From Ignavibacteriota bacterium (GTDB lineage: Bacteria > Bacteroidota > Ignavibacteria > UBA10030): DNA of 32,401 nucleotides. The notes under the pieces are model-generated. The model worked only from the letters and a program-made list of their open reading frames with translations, was not told the origin of the DNA and searched no databases. The translations under genes were made by a program, and so were the position numbers. Shown here in pieces: positions 1-9,438 of this stretch. Where the stretch lies: assembly GCA_003819715.1 (NCBI GenBank), contig RPQN01000028.1, positions 1-32,401 on the forward strand, given 5' to 3'. Each line of letters starts with the position of its first letter. Within the stretch, counting starts at the first letter, position 1.

Positions 1-1
1 A

Positions 2-943
2 ATGTACTACGGTGCCGGGATGATGCACAACAATTTCCGCGGCCGAAATGAAAGGCTGTTCGCATTGGCGTATGGCGGGTACGATCAGCTCTTGATGCTC
101 AATTACCAAAACCCTAAAATAACGGATCATGACGATATTTTTGCCGGTACAGCGATCACGCTTCAGAAATTGCACAACCTGAGCGCCTATTCTGAAGAGT
201 ATATGAACACCAACCTCTTTCTTCGAGGGTCCATCGGCAAAAGGTTCGGGATGTATCAGACGGTTGGGTGCACCTTCGGGTATGAACGCTGGGAGGTGAG
301 CGACACCCGATTCACCACCACCGCGTCTTCGTCGGGACGGGATGCGTTCCTTGCGTTGTCGATGGGATATAGATTTGATACCAGGGATAACTTCGAATAC
401 ACCACGAACGGCACGCTGGTAGCTGTCGCCGTGGCGAAAAATGGATTCGGAGAGTCGGAAGTCAATATTGCGACGGCGAATTATGACATTCGGGAATTTT
501 TTGGATTCAATCATGGGAGCTCGTTCGGCCTGAGGACGGCGGGGTACTTCACCTGGGGCGGTGTTGTCCCTTCATACCGGCATGCGTTTTTTGGATATGA
601 TGAACGTCTCCGCGGATATTTTTATAAGAAAATTGAAGCTGAAAATAAAATCAGTGCAACGATGGAATTGCGCCTGCCGATTCTTCTGCCCCGGTATTTA
701 GAAATAAACTGGCCCCCGGTGCCTGAATTCCAAAAACTTCGTTATGGGATCTATTTCGGCATATTTGCCGATGCAGGAACGGCGTGGTGGCGCAATCAAG
801 TATGGAAGAACCAACCGTGGTACGCCGGATACGGGGCCGGACTGCAGTTCCTTCTGCCCTACGGCTTTACCATCCGCACAGAAGCGGCAATCAACAACCA
901 CGGCATGGGAGAATTTATTGTCGATTTTGATACATCATTATGA
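2..943 (+). CDS. Omp85/BamA-type outer-membrane barrel protein, C-terminal part (5' end outside window)
   Basis: This is the membrane-barrel part of an Omp85-superfamily protein, the class that inserts or exports outer-membrane proteins. The frame is open from the first base and the ATG at position 2 is probably internal, because a full BamA/TamA protein would carry POTRA domains upstream. About 313 residues are visible. Seen directly: the barrel signature DTRDN...YTTNG near residue 125, the loop-6 type motif DERLRGY near residue 200, and many alternating aromatic/hydrophobic strands (for example YGIYFGIFADAGTAWW). The protein ends in DTSL instead of the usual terminal Phe. It precedes rsmE by 62 bp on the same strand. 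Whether it is BamA, TamA or another surface-antigen family member cannot be decided without the N-terminus. Confidence 0.8.
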   Translation: MYYGAGMMHNNFRGRNERLFALAYGGYDQLLMLNYQNPKITDHDDIFAGTAITLQKLHNLSAYSEEYMNTNLFLRGSIGKRFGMYQTVGCTFGYERWEVSDTRFTTTASSSGRDAFLALSMGYRFDTRDNFEYTTNGTLVAVAVAKNGFGESEVNIATANYDIREFFGFNHGSSFGLRTAGYFTWGGVVPSYRHAFFGYDERLRGYFYKKIEAENKISATMELRLPILLPRYLEINWPPVPEFQKLRYGIYFGIFADAGTAWWRNQVWKNQPWYAGYGAGLQFLLPYGFTIRTEAAINNHGMGEFIVDFDTSL

Positions 944-1005
944 AGACCCGGGGTTGAACGGTTGTACAAAGGGACCATCCACGGTTTTGATCTGGGTGAA
1001 TCATT

Positions 1006-1716
1006 ATGGATTATTTCTACGTTAGCTTGGAAGATGTTACCAGTCATGAACTCGTTCTGCGCGGCGACGAATCGAAACATCTTATCCGCGTACTGAGAAA
1101 GAATGTCGGCGACCGCATCTTTGTGACTGACGGAAATGAAATGATGTACCAGGCGGTTATCGCTGCAACAGGAAAATCAGAAACGCGCTGTACGATTGTC
1201 GCTATGCACCGAAAGTACAACGAACCATTTATTGAAATGACGCTCGCGGTATCGTTGCTGAAAAATCCGGCGCGGTTTGATTATATCGTTGAGAAAACAA
1301 CGGAACTCGGCGTGCGGACAATCCAGCCGATTTCCAGTGAACGCACCATCGCTCACGGCGTGAAGCGGGATCGACTGGAAAAAATAGCTCTTTCGGCAAT
1401 GAAACAGTGCGGACGGAGCTGGCTCCCCAGAATCCAGCCTATGCAAAATCTCAAACCCCTTATTGAGTCGACCGCCCATTATCAGTTGAAGCTCATTCTT
1501 CATGAAAAAGCAGGGTCTTCGCAGACCATCGCATCAGAATTACTACTGCACGACGACCTTCATTCGGTTATCATTATGGTCGGACCGGAAGGCGGGTTTT
1601 CCGAAGAAGAAACAGCGTATGCAACCCATGCCGGATTTAAATCAATATCGCTCGGCACTCGCCGTCTGAGAACAGAAACCGCCGCGGTGGTTGCCGTGAG
1701 TCAAGTGTTGCTCTGA
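1006..1716 (+). CDS. rsmE: 16S rRNA (uracil(1498)-N(3))-methyltransferase RsmE
   Basis: RsmE methylates N3 of U1498 in 16S rRNA using S-adenosylmethionine and acts on the assembled 30S subunit. The 236-residue length is normal. The N-terminal part carries the PUA-like pattern (ESKHLIRVLRKNVGD, residues 22-36). The C-terminal SPOUT knot is clear: MVGPEGGFSEEE around residues 192-203 and LGTRRLRTETA around 217-227. EKTTELGVRTIQP near residue 100 is also typical. The start is supported by GGGTGA at 994-999, six bases before the ATG. The gene sits downstream of the Omp85 gene and converges on the sensor operon. The assignment is secure by motif, though I did not run an alignment. Confidence 0.93.
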   Translation: MDYFYVSLEDVTSHELVLRGDESKHLIRVLRKNVGDRIFVTDGNEMMYQAVIAATGKSETRCTIVAMHRKYNEPFIEMTLAVSLLKNPARFDYIVEKTTELGVRTIQPISSERTIAHGVKRDRLEKIALSAMKQCGRSWLPRIQPMQNLKPLIESTAHYQLKLILHEKAGSSQTIASELLLHDDLHSVIIMVGPEGGFSEEETAYATHAGFKSISLGTRRLRTETAAVVAVSQVLL

Positions 1717-1877
1717 TTGCCATTCTTTGACGCCGCAGCGGGTGCCGGAAGAGAAGACGAACCATGCATCCTGCTTTGAAACATTTCATTCGAGGACAAC
1801 TCACTCAACTATAAACAGAAAACAGAATAACACCTGCTCGGTGAGTTCACTCAGGTAACGCACAAGAACTTTTAAAG

Positions 1878-1896
1878 GGCGACGAATGTCGTCACC
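1878..1896 (-). terminator. Possible weak terminator after the hybrid kinase gene
   Basis: Read on the minus strand, an 8-bp stem (GGTGACGA / TCGTCGCC, one T-G wobble) with a 3-base loop is followed by CTTTAAAAGTTCTT. It lies about 65-85 bases past the stop codon of the hybrid kinase. The T-tract is interrupted, so termination is a guess. The rest of the 245-bp gap between rsmE and this gene shows nothing convincing. Confidence 0.3.
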
Positions 1897-1961
1897 GCTT
1901 CAACGCTTATCGCCGGAGATGGCACAGGAAGGAACCTTGGTGCGAAAAATGAAAAAGAGAA

Positions 1962-3914
1962 TCAATGGCTTGCGGTACCGGTCTTCGAAGGTTTTTTATC
2001 AAGCACCCCCCGGATTATTTTCAGAATATTCCCCGCCTGAAATGGTTTTTGTACAAATGCTTTTGCACCATCGGCCAGGAGTTTGTTCCTCAATTCCGGC
2101 TCTAAAAAGCCGCTGGTAAACACCACGTTCACATCCGGATCAATTTTTTTTAATTTCATAAATTCATCTATCCCGGTCATCCCAGGCAGTCCGATATCGG
2201 TCAGGACGAGGTCAATTTCCTCCTGGTATCGTTTGTAAAGGCGAATGGCGCTGATGCCGTCCTCTGCAGTATAAACCTTATATCCTTTTGATTCGAGTGT
2301 CAGCCGCACCATATTGCGGATAAATTCCTCGTCTTCAACGAACAGGATGGTCTCTGTACCCTCCAGTTTGAAAAAGTCCTTCTGTGTTTGCCGTGCCGCT
2401 TGGTGAGTAGTGGTTGCCGGCACTGGGAAATAGAGTCGAAAGACACTCCCATGTTTTGGCTTGCTTTCGACATCGATAAAACCCAGATGGGCCTGCATCA
2501 CCCCATAGACCACTGATAGACCGAGACCCGCCCCTTTCCCGTCTGTTTTTGTTGTAAAAAACGGATCGAAAATTCTGGGTCGTATGGTCTCATCCATTCC
2601 TTCGCCGGTATCAGAAACGCTCAAACAAACATACGCTTCCTGATCGGCAGCGGGGAAATGTTCCCGGACCTGATCCAGGGTTCGTACCTCTGTTTTCAAT
2701 GTCAGCTGTCCGCCGTTGGGCATTGCATCCCTGGCATTCAGACAGAGATTCAACAGAACCTGATGAATTTGATTGCCGTCGGCATAGATATTCGGAATTT
2801 TCTTGGAAAAAACTCCTTTCATCGTAATGATTCTGGGAAATGTATCTTTGAGCATGGCAAGCATTTCACAAGCTGCATTTGCGAGATTGATCTGTCTAAA
2901 GGTAACATCCGTCTTCCGGGCGAACGTCAAAATCTGCTGTACCAGAGCGCTTCCCCGTTCCGCGGCCTGGACAATGGCGCTGACACTTTCTGAAAATTCC
3001 TTATGATGGGTCCTTTTCTCTTCCAATAAGTTGCTGTAGCCTAAAATAATTCCGAGGATGTTGTTGAAATCATGCGCAATACCTCCTGCCAGTGTTCCAA
3101 TACTGTCCATTTTTTGAGCTTGAATAAACTGCTGTTCCAGCTGTTTTTGCATGGTTACATCTCTGAGGATGCTGCGGTACATAATGACCGTACCCCGGAT
3201 GTCCTGTACCGGAGTCGTGGTCTCTAACACAATAGCGGAAGTCCCGTCTTTTCGCTTCAGGGTGTATTCAAAATCTTTTATGGATCCCCCTTCCTGGATC
3301 AATTTCTTTCTCCGGTTGTATCTGATGGAGTCATAGAAATTGCATTGATAGACATTTGCAGCCAGAATTTCTTCTTTCGATGTATAGCCCAGGAGCTCGA
3401 CTCCGGCCGGATTAATATCGATCAACTTGCCGTCTACTGTACTAAAATAAATAGCGTCTTTTGATCCTTCGAATAATCCACGGTATCGATTTTCGGACTC
3501 CTTCAGCGCATCTTCTCCGTGCCTGCGTTCTCGTCTGATTTCCGCCTCATCTAATTCACGTTGAATTGCAGGAATCAGTCGTGCGAGGTTTCCTTTCATC
3601 ACATAATCATGGGCTCCGGCTTTCATGGCCTGGATCGCAATGTCCTCACCAATGGTTCCGGAAACTATAATAAACGGAATATCGATTTTGCTTTCCTTAA
3701 ATATGGCAAGAGCAGATAATCCGTTAAATGCCGGCAATGCATAATCAGCAATGACTATATCCCATGGCTGGCGCCGGAGGGATTCAATCATCGATGTACT
3801 GTCGACCACTCGATCGTAGACGACGTCGTATCCGTTGCGCTGGAGGTGGCGAATCAATAATATCGCATCATCTTCAGAGTCTTCAACGAGAAGGATGCGG
3901 AGCAGGTTGCCCAT
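1962..3914 (-). CDS. Hybrid sensor histidine kinase, REC-PAS-HisKA-HATPase-REC
   Basis: This is a soluble 650-residue hybrid kinase, with no membrane segment or signal peptide. An N-terminal receiver (residues about 5-125, phospho-acceptor D57 in IADYALP) is followed by a PAS domain (about 137-258). The dimerisation/phosphotransfer domain has H281 in AGGIAHDFNNILG. The ATP-binding domain has an N-box at LNLCLNARDAM (about 388-398), DTGEGM (435-440) and GAGLGLS (461-467). A C-terminal receiver has D573 in LTDIGLPGMTG. It is the last gene of a three-gene operon, 11 bp after the single-domain receiver gene. The paired receivers suggest a phosphorelay in which the first receiver takes input from the upstream kinase or response regulator; this is inference. 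It has no DNA-binding output domain. Confidence 0.92.
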   Translation of the reverse strand: MGNLLRILLVEDSEDDAILLIRHLQRNGYDVVYDRVVDSTSMIESLRRQPWDIVIADYALPAFNGLSALAIFKESKIDIPFIIVSGTIGEDIAIQAMKAGAHDYVMKGNLARLIPAIQRELDEAEIRRERRHGEDALKESENRYRGLFEGSKDAIYFSTVDGKLIDINPAGVELLGYTSKEEILAANVYQCNFYDSIRYNRRKKLIQEGGSIKDFEYTLKRKDGTSAIVLETTTPVQDIRGTVIMYRSILRDVTMQKQLEQQFIQAQKMDSIGTLAGGIAHDFNNILGIILGYSNLLEEKRTHHKEFSESVSAIVQAAERGSALVQQILTFARKTDVTFRQINLANAACEMLAMLKDTFPRIITMKGVFSKKIPNIYADGNQIHQVLLNLCLNARDAMPNGGQLTLKTEVRTLDQVREHFPAADQEAYVCLSVSDTGEGMDETIRPRIFDPFFTTKTDGKGAGLGLSVVYGVMQAHLGFIDVESKPKHGSVFRLYFPVPATTTHQAARQTQKDFFKLEGTETILFVEDEEFIRNMVRLTLESKGYKVYTAEDGISAIRLYKRYQEEIDLVLTDIGLPGMTGIDEFMKLKKIDPDVNVVFTSGFLEPELRNKLLADGAKAFVQKPFQAGNILKIIRGVLDKKPSKTGTASH

Positions 3915-3925
3915 GAATACCGTTC

Positions 3926-4363
3926 CTAGGATTGAGGAGGAGGCAGTTCGTTCAGAACAAGCCAGTATAATTCTAAATGCCGTACCGCTTCAACAAACTT
4001 ATTAAAGTCCACCGGTTTTCGAATATAGCTGTTTGCACCAAGACTGTAACTGCCGATCACATCCTGTTCTTCCTTGGATGATGTCAGAATGACCACCGGC
4101 AGTAATTTCGTCCGGTCATCAGCCCGCATCCGTTCTAACACCTTTAATCCGTCCATTTTTGGAAGTTTCAAATCCAGCAGAATGACAGAAGGCATACTAT
4201 TCATATCTCTTCCGCTGTATTTTCCAGTCCCGAACAAATAGTCGAGTGCTTCAAGGCCGTCGCCTGCGACCACAATATCATTTGCGATATTATTTTTCTT
4301 AAACGCGCGCAGCGTCAATACCACATCATCGGGATTATCCTCGACGAGCAATATGGTTTTCAT
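3926..4363 (-). CDS. Single-domain response regulator (Rcp1-like receiver)
   Basis: A 145-residue stand-alone receiver domain. The acidic pocket is VEDNPDD (residues 7-13), the phospho-acceptor is D64 in LLDLKLPKMDG, the conserved hydroxyl residue lies in VVILTSSKEE, and the conserved lysine is in YIRKPVDF. The length and the inserted GTGKYSGRD segment before the acceptor resemble cyanobacterial Rcp1-type receivers that pair with phytochrome-like kinases. No output domain is present, so it probably shuttles phosphate between the large kinase upstream and the hybrid kinase downstream, or acts on a protein target. A textbook ribosome-binding site, AGGAGGG at 4378-4372, sits eight bases before the ATG and suggests high expression relative to its partners. 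Confidence 0.93.
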   Translation of the reverse strand: MKTILLVEDNPDDVVLTLRAFKKNNIANDIVVAGDGLEALDYLFGTGKYSGRDMNSMPSVILLDLKLPKMDGLKVLERMRADDRTKLLPVVILTSSKEEQDVIGSYSLGANSYIRKPVDFNKFVEAVRHLELYWLVLNELPPPQS

Positions 4364-4384
4364 AGTTGTTGCCCTCCTGGTGGA

Positions 4385-7300
4385 TCAATGGATCGTGAAA
4401 TAAAATGTAGCGCCTTTTTCTTTTTCTGCTTCAGCCCATACCTGGCCGCCATGCCGATGGATAATTCGCCGTACGGTGGCGAGACCGATCCCCGTTCCTT
4501 TAAAGTCGGCGATAGAATGCATTCGCTGAAAAGCGCCGAATAATTTGCCGGCAAACGCCATGTCGAATCCGTCGCCGTCATCACGCACAAAAAACACTTT
4601 TTGTCCCTCGCGCATCAGAGCGCCTACTTCAATTTTTCCTGCCGGATGTTTGCTTGTAAATTTCCATGCATTTTCCAGAAGATTCTCCAGCGCGACCACC
4701 ATAAGATTGCGGTCTGCCTGGACGGTCAGGTCGGGGGCGATGATAAATGTCACGTTGCGCTCCGGCTGAACGCTCCTGAGTTCGTTGGCAATGGATTGGG
4801 CTAGAGTGCTGAGATCCACTTCTGTACGCTGCATCGCGCTTCGCATCACGCGCGATAAGTTGATGATGTCGTCTATCAGATGCTCCATATGCTGGCTTGC
4901 AGCACGCACACGCCGTAAAAAGTCCTTCCCTTGATCATCTAATTTATCGAGGTAATCCTCTAACAAGGCAACACTGAACCCATCGATACTCCGAAGGGGG
5001 GCGCGCAGATCGTGAGAAACTGAATAACTAAATGCTTCCAATTCTTGATTGGCGACTTCAAGCTGCCTCGTACGTTCATGGATACGTTGTTCAAGTTCTT
5101 TCTCCCGCTTTAACAGCTGCAGGACGCGCAGCCAGTAGATGACATACCCTGTCCCTGCGATCAGGAGAATGACCAGTCCCAGGAACCAGAACGTCTGATA
5201 AAAATGCGGGGCAAGCTCAAAGGCAACACCTGATCCTGATTCATTCCAAACCCCGTCATTATTACACGCAATAACCCTGAATGTATAATGACCGGGAGGA
5301 AGATTGGTGTAATAGGCAACCCGGCGCGTCCCCGCGTCAACCCATTCCCGATCGAAACCCTCCAAAATGTATTTAAAGAACACCCGTTCAGGAACCAGAT
5401 AGCTCAGAGCGGTATAATGAAATTCCAATTTTTCACATCCCGGGGGTAATGTTTCATGGCGATCCAACCGAATCGATTGGAGATCTGCAATGAACTGTTC
5501 AATATACACCGGCGGAGGCACATCATTCCGTTTGAATGTTTTTGGATCAATCATCACAGTGCCTTTGGTCGTGGCAAACCAGAGCCGTCCATCATGCGCT
5601 TTCCAGGCTGCAGGCTGCCAACCTGCAAAACATTCGTCCGTTCTCATCCCGTCTGCCGTGGTGAATACCTGCGAAGCAATGTGATTGATTTTTCCTGCAT
5701 CAAATTCTTCGACTTGCTGGCGATGGATACGGCCGATGCCCCGGGGGCTGCTCAGCCAGACGTCCCCGGCATCGTCCACCAGTATGCTGTAAATTTCATT
5801 GGTAAAGAGTCCCATCCTGGTCGTGTACGCGGTAAATTTTCCGTTATGATAGTGTGTCAAACCGCCGCGGGGAGAACCGATCCAGAGGCTGCCCTGATGA
5901 TCTTCGATGATGACACTGATCCAGGAGTCAGCCATTCCGTCCGATTTATTAAAACTGGTACTTTTCCCATTCTGAATATTGACCAATCCTTCCGATGTTC
6001 CAAGCCACAAGGTCCCGGCAAGATCATGATATAAGCAAGAGGTAAAATCGGATTTTGAATACGGACGACCGTCGGCCATCAAATACGGATTCAACCGGCC
6101 ATTGATAAATCTCTGGATTCCGATGCGGTCAAGGTACACAATCAGGCTTATCGAATCTTCGGTAATGGCCGAGATCCATCTCCAGGGTAACCCGGTGGTG
6201 GTATCATATCGAATAATACGATCATTTTTGATTTGACAGAGTGATCCGGATTGCGACGTCCAGATACTGCCGTCGCGTGCTTTAAAGGATGGTCCGATAG
6301 GAGGGGCATGGGTAACGGAAGTGAACGTTCCGTTCTTCAATTTTGAAATGCTGCCCCCGTCTGCGGCACTCAGAAAGATCATAGATCCATCAGACGATTC
6401 GAGCACACTGGTTTGATAATTATTGGCCAGCCCTTCCTGGGTGGTGTAGGTGGTCATATTCACATCGCTGAATCGACAGATGCCTTCAAGAGTGCAGACC
6501 CAGATACTACCCTCCCGATCCTCAAAAATCCAATTTATATTGTCGCCCAACAGGCCATCAGACGCCCTAAAATTTGTCCATCGGCCTTCTGCGATCCTGA
6601 ACACCCCCTGTGTCGTTCCAACCCAAAGATTGCCATGACGGTCCTCGCACAATGCGGTGATATGGGTGGGTCCCGGAATTGCGGACATCCGTTCAATAAT
6701 AATTTTACCATTAATCCAGCGAACCAGTTCATTGTCCGTACCAATCCAGATATTTCCTTGATGGTCCTTGCAAATTATCCTGATTAATTGCCTTGCATAA
6801 TCGCTGTTCATCAGATTGCCCGGCAATCCCTCTTTGTTGATGACCTCATGAACGAGATTCGGCCGGGCTTCATCGAAACAACGCACTCCATTGCCCGTCC
6901 CGATAAAAATTATTCCGGTTGAATCTTCAGTGATGCTTAAGATATAGGGTGGATCAATCGGAATAGATAAGTATTGTCCATCGCTGTATTCAAAGAGACC
7001 ATCGGAAGTGCCGATCCAGAGTCTCCCGGTCCGGCTTTCAAACAATGATCGTATTGCCATTGCAGGAAACCCTTCCCGGGGCCCGCATGGAAGCAGTTTT
7101 CCATCCTTCAAATGCCGAATACCGGCAAATGATGTCCCAATCCAGAGGCTGCCGTCGCGCGTCTCGCAAAGAGCGGTTATCACTTCCCGGTTTTTACTGT
7201 CGGCCGTATCCGTGCCGATTGCTTCGAAGCGCACACCGTCGAACCGCAGCAAACCGGCGGTTGTTCCAAACCAGAGATACCCATCTCGTGACTGAATTAC

Positions 7301-7468
7301 CACATTAACGGAATTCGCCGGCAGCCCTCGTTGGCGAGACCACACACTGTATCCGTATTGGGATATCTGTTTTTTCGGATCCAGCGCATAAACAGCGGCC
7401 GAACAGCAAAGCATGAGAATGATCCCGATGAAGACAAGTTTTTCAATTGTTCTTTTTTTGTCGGTCAC
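4385..7468 (-). CDS. Membrane sensor histidine kinase with beta-propeller and Y_Y_Y sensor
   Basis: A 1027-residue transmembrane kinase. A signal peptide (residues 1-28) leads to a periplasmic beta-propeller built of repeated two-component propeller units (the pattern DGYLWFGTTAGLLRFDG recurs with GNIWIGT, GNLWVGT and GSLWIGS) to about residue 640. A Y_Y_Y domain (about 665-770) precedes one membrane helix (about 775-800) and a short coiled coil. The cytoplasmic HisKA domain has H819 in SVSHDLRAPLRS. The ATPase domain has an N-box near 928-938, DDGDGF (963-968) and GTGIGL (991-996). The start is GTG. The architecture is that of Bacteroidetes-type one-protein sensors but stops after the kinase: there is no receiver or AraC domain, so output must go through the receiver gene 21 bp downstream. 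The ligand is unknown. Confidence 0.93.
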   Translation of the reverse strand: MTDKKRTIEKLVFIGIILMLCCSAAVYALDPKKQISQYGYSVWSRQRGLPANSVNVVIQSRDGYLWFGTTAGLLRFDGVRFEAIGTDTADSKNREVITALCETRDGSLWIGTSFAGIRHLKDGKLLPCGPREGFPAMAIRSLFESRTGRLWIGTSDGLFEYSDGQYLSIPIDPPYILSITEDSTGIIFIGTGNGVRCFDEARPNLVHEVINKEGLPGNLMNSDYARQLIRIICKDHQGNIWIGTDNELVRWINGKIIIERMSAIPGPTHITALCEDRHGNLWVGTTQGVFRIAEGRWTNFRASDGLLGDNINWIFEDREGSIWVCTLEGICRFSDVNMTTYTTQEGLANNYQTSVLESSDGSMIFLSAADGGSISKLKNGTFTSVTHAPPIGPSFKARDGSIWTSQSGSLCQIKNDRIIRYDTTTGLPWRWISAITEDSISLIVYLDRIGIQRFINGRLNPYLMADGRPYSKSDFTSCLYHDLAGTLWLGTSEGLVNIQNGKSTSFNKSDGMADSWISVIIEDHQGSLWIGSPRGGLTHYHNGKFTAYTTRMGLFTNEIYSILVDDAGDVWLSSPRGIGRIHRQQVEEFDAGKINHIASQVFTTADGMRTDECFAGWQPAAWKAHDGRLWFATTKGTVMIDPKTFKRNDVPPPVYIEQFIADLQSIRLDRHETLPPGCEKLEFHYTALSYLVPERVFFKYILEGFDREWVDAGTRRVAYYTNLPPGHYTFRVIACNNDGVWNESGSGVAFELAPHFYQTFWFLGLVILLIAGTGYVIYWLRVLQLLKREKELEQRIHERTRQLEVANQELEAFSYSVSHDLRAPLRSIDGFSVALLEDYLDKLDDQGKDFLRRVRAASQHMEHLIDDIINLSRVMRSAMQRTEVDLSTLAQSIANELRSVQPERNVTFIIAPDLTVQADRNLMVVALENLLENAWKFTSKHPAGKIEVGALMREGQKVFFVRDDGDGFDMAFAGKLFGAFQRMHSIADFKGTGIGLATVRRIIHRHGGQVWAEAEKEKGATFYFTIH

Positions 7469-7982
7469 AGTTCTCTTTTCTTCGAATCCGAATGTATTTT
7501 CTTGAGAGGAGTTAAAATCATCGTACGGGAACAGTGTTGAAAAGAAAGGAAGGGCTGGTCATGGACCATGGCAATCCTTTCAGGTTCTTCTCGCCGCGAT
7601 GATGGACGAACGTTGCATGTGCGGTGATAAACCACTTCTTCGGTTCATCTTGCGGCATATTCATTTCACTCCGGCATCGATCCGTGAGAACGGCAGAATG
7701 AGAATTATGAGTTTTGCGATCAACCTCACGCAGGGAAAATATGTCTCTTCATCTACACAAAATCAAGCATTAAATGAGCTTATATCCGATCTCGCATTTT
7801 CATGAGTCATGAATTTATGTTGACTCCAACGATCGTTGCCCTGGACACTACTCTTTGTTTTTCTGCAAAATGGAATGCGGGAATTGTGCCTTGTGAGCCG
7901 TTGCTTCACCGGCATTTATAAAATTTCAATTATTCATTTTTCCCTTTATCCTTTTCACTTAATGTCTTATAATTGAATCATT
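7469..7982. other. Divergent intergenic region between sensor kinase and hemY
   Basis: This 514-bp gap must hold the promoters of the leftward sensor operon and the rightward hemY gene. I see a small inverted repeat CATGG-A-CCATG at 7560-7570 and a TATAAT hexamer close to the hemY start. A 68-codon open frame at 7599-7805 has no ribosome-binding site and a composition unlike a real protein, so I do not call it a gene. No RNA gene or riboswitch was recognised. Confidence 0.5.
7968..7973 (+). promoter_or_regulatory. Candidate -10 element for hemY
   Basis: A perfect TATAAT lies only nine bases before the ATG at 7983, and no convincing -35 hexamer or Shine-Dalgarno sequence is present. If used, transcription would begin almost at the start codon and give a leaderless or near-leaderless mRNA. 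The surroundings are AT-rich, so a chance match is possible. Confidence 0.35.
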
Positions 7983-9404
7983 ATGGGACCAATAAAAACG
8001 GATGTGATTATCGTCGGGGAAGGGATAACCGGACTTGGTATTGCGTACTGGCTGAAAAAACGCGGTATCAATGTCGCCGTTCTGGCAAAAGAAGGTGTCG
8101 CAGGCGGCACCATGAAATCGGTGAAAGATCAAGGGTTTCTCTACGAGACCGGTGCAAATACCGCGCTGGAAACGAGCCCTCACTTTAAAGAACTCGTTTC
8201 AGAATTAAAACTGGAGTCGGAATTTATCTATGCCAATCCCGAAGGCAACAACAGATATATTCTTCGCAACGGGATTTTAAATTCCATGCCATTAGGGGCA
8301 GGCTCTTTTTTCTTCACGAAACTCTTTTCTCTTGCCGCTAAAATCCGGCTGCTCAAAGAACCCTTCATCGGTCGCGCGGAGAAAGAAGAAAGCATTGCCG
8401 AGTTTGTTGAGAGAAGACTGGGACGCGAATTTCTCGACTATGCGATCGATCCGTTTGTTGCCGGAGTTTTTGCAGGCAAAACGGAACAATTAAGCGTACG
8501 ATCTGCATTTCCTAAATTGTATGCACTGGAGGAAAAGTACGGCGGATTGGTCAAGGGGATGATCAAAGGTGCACAGGAAAGAAAACAACGGGCGGAGAAA
8601 GCAAAAGATCGCGCAGAAACTTTTTCCTTCGTCAGTGGAATGCAGATGCTGCCGCAGGCGATCTGCTCTTCATTGGGGAAAGCGGTTTATTTTAATGCAA
8701 AAGTGACCGGTGTTAGAAATCTCACCACGGACCGCGAAGAACCATCGGATGAACCCGATGCCCGCCGCTACCTCGTAGAATACCTCCACCATGGCAAGGA
8801 GGAAGAAATAGAAGGCGATGTCGTGGTGTTTGCAGTACCCGCGTATGATGCCGCTCCGATCATCAAACCCATCTCGAAGGAAACCGCACATGTGCTGTCT
8901 TCAATTTATTACTCTCCCGTGGTCTCTCTTTTCCTGGGCGTGAGGCGGGAGGATATCGGACACCCACTGGATGGTTTCGGATTCCTTATTCCATCGAAGG
9001 AACAACGGAAAATCCTGGGCTGTCTTTGGAATTCATGCCTGTTCGGAAATCGAGCCCCCAGCGGAATGGCTGCGCTCAATGCGTTCATCGGCGGAGCACG
9101 CCAGCCGGAATTAACAGATTTGAGCGATGAACAGATTATTCAAATGACCCTCGACGAACTTAAATCGATTATGCAATTTTCAGGAAAAGCTGTATATTTG
9201 AATATTACACGGTGGCACAAGTCCATTCCGCAATACGAAATAGGGTACCAATCGAAAATGGACTGCCTTACCCGATTTGAAGAATCCAACCCGGGCATCG
9301 TGCTTGCAGGGAACTATCGCGGCGGCATTTCAGTCGGCGACTGCATTCAAAATGCGTACGAGAGAGCAGGGGATATTTCCACTCAGATCCTCTCAACACG
9401 CTAG
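7983..9404 (+). CDS. hemY: Protoporphyrinogen oxidase, HemY/PPOX type
   Basis: This FAD-dependent enzyme oxidises protoporphyrinogen IX (or coproporphyrinogen III in the coproporphyrin branch) during haem synthesis, normally using O2. The 473-residue length fits the family. The FAD dinucleotide-binding fold is at the N-terminus: VIIVGEGITGLGIAYWL, with G12, G14 and G17. Other family marks are AGGTMKS with FLYETGANTAL, the FVERRLGREFLDYAIDPFVAGVFAG block (about 139-163), and the C-terminal FAD closure VLAGNYRGGISVGDCIQNAYERAG. The ATG at 7983 is favoured because the FAD motif begins a few residues later. It is followed by a secreted-protein gene after 34 bp. Haem supply is relevant beside genes for 81 c-haem sites. 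The choice between the HemY and CgoX activities cannot be made from sequence alone. Confidence 0.88.
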   Translation: MGPIKTDVIIVGEGITGLGIAYWLKKRGINVAVLAKEGVAGGTMKSVKDQGFLYETGANTALETSPHFKELVSELKLESEFIYANPEGNNRYILRNGILNSMPLGAGSFFFTKLFSLAAKIRLLKEPFIGRAEKEESIAEFVERRLGREFLDYAIDPFVAGVFAGKTEQLSVRSAFPKLYALEEKYGGLVKGMIKGAQERKQRAEKAKDRAETFSFVSGMQMLPQAICSSLGKAVYFNAKVTGVRNLTTDREEPSDEPDARRYLVEYLHHGKEEEIEGDVVVFAVPAYDAAPIIKPISKETAHVLSSIYYSPVVSLFLGVRREDIGHPLDGFGFLIPSKEQRKILGCLWNSCLFGNRAPSGMAALNAFIGGARQPELTDLSDEQIIQMTLDELKSIMQFSGKAVYLNITRWHKSIPQYEIGYQSKMDCLTRFEESNPGIVLAGNYRGGISVGDCIQNAYERAGDISTQILSTR

Positions 9405-9438
9405 CTGTTGGTTGAAGCACTCTATGAAAGGATTTCTT

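Noticed and set aside
1886-2119. 77-codon plus-strand frame overlapping the hybrid kinase 3' end
   Set aside because: It lies mostly antisense to a certain gene and inside a possible terminator region; it looks random.
7599-7805. 68-codon open frame in the gap before hemY
   Set aside because: There is no ribosome-binding site, no recognisable domain, odd composition and no neighbour support.
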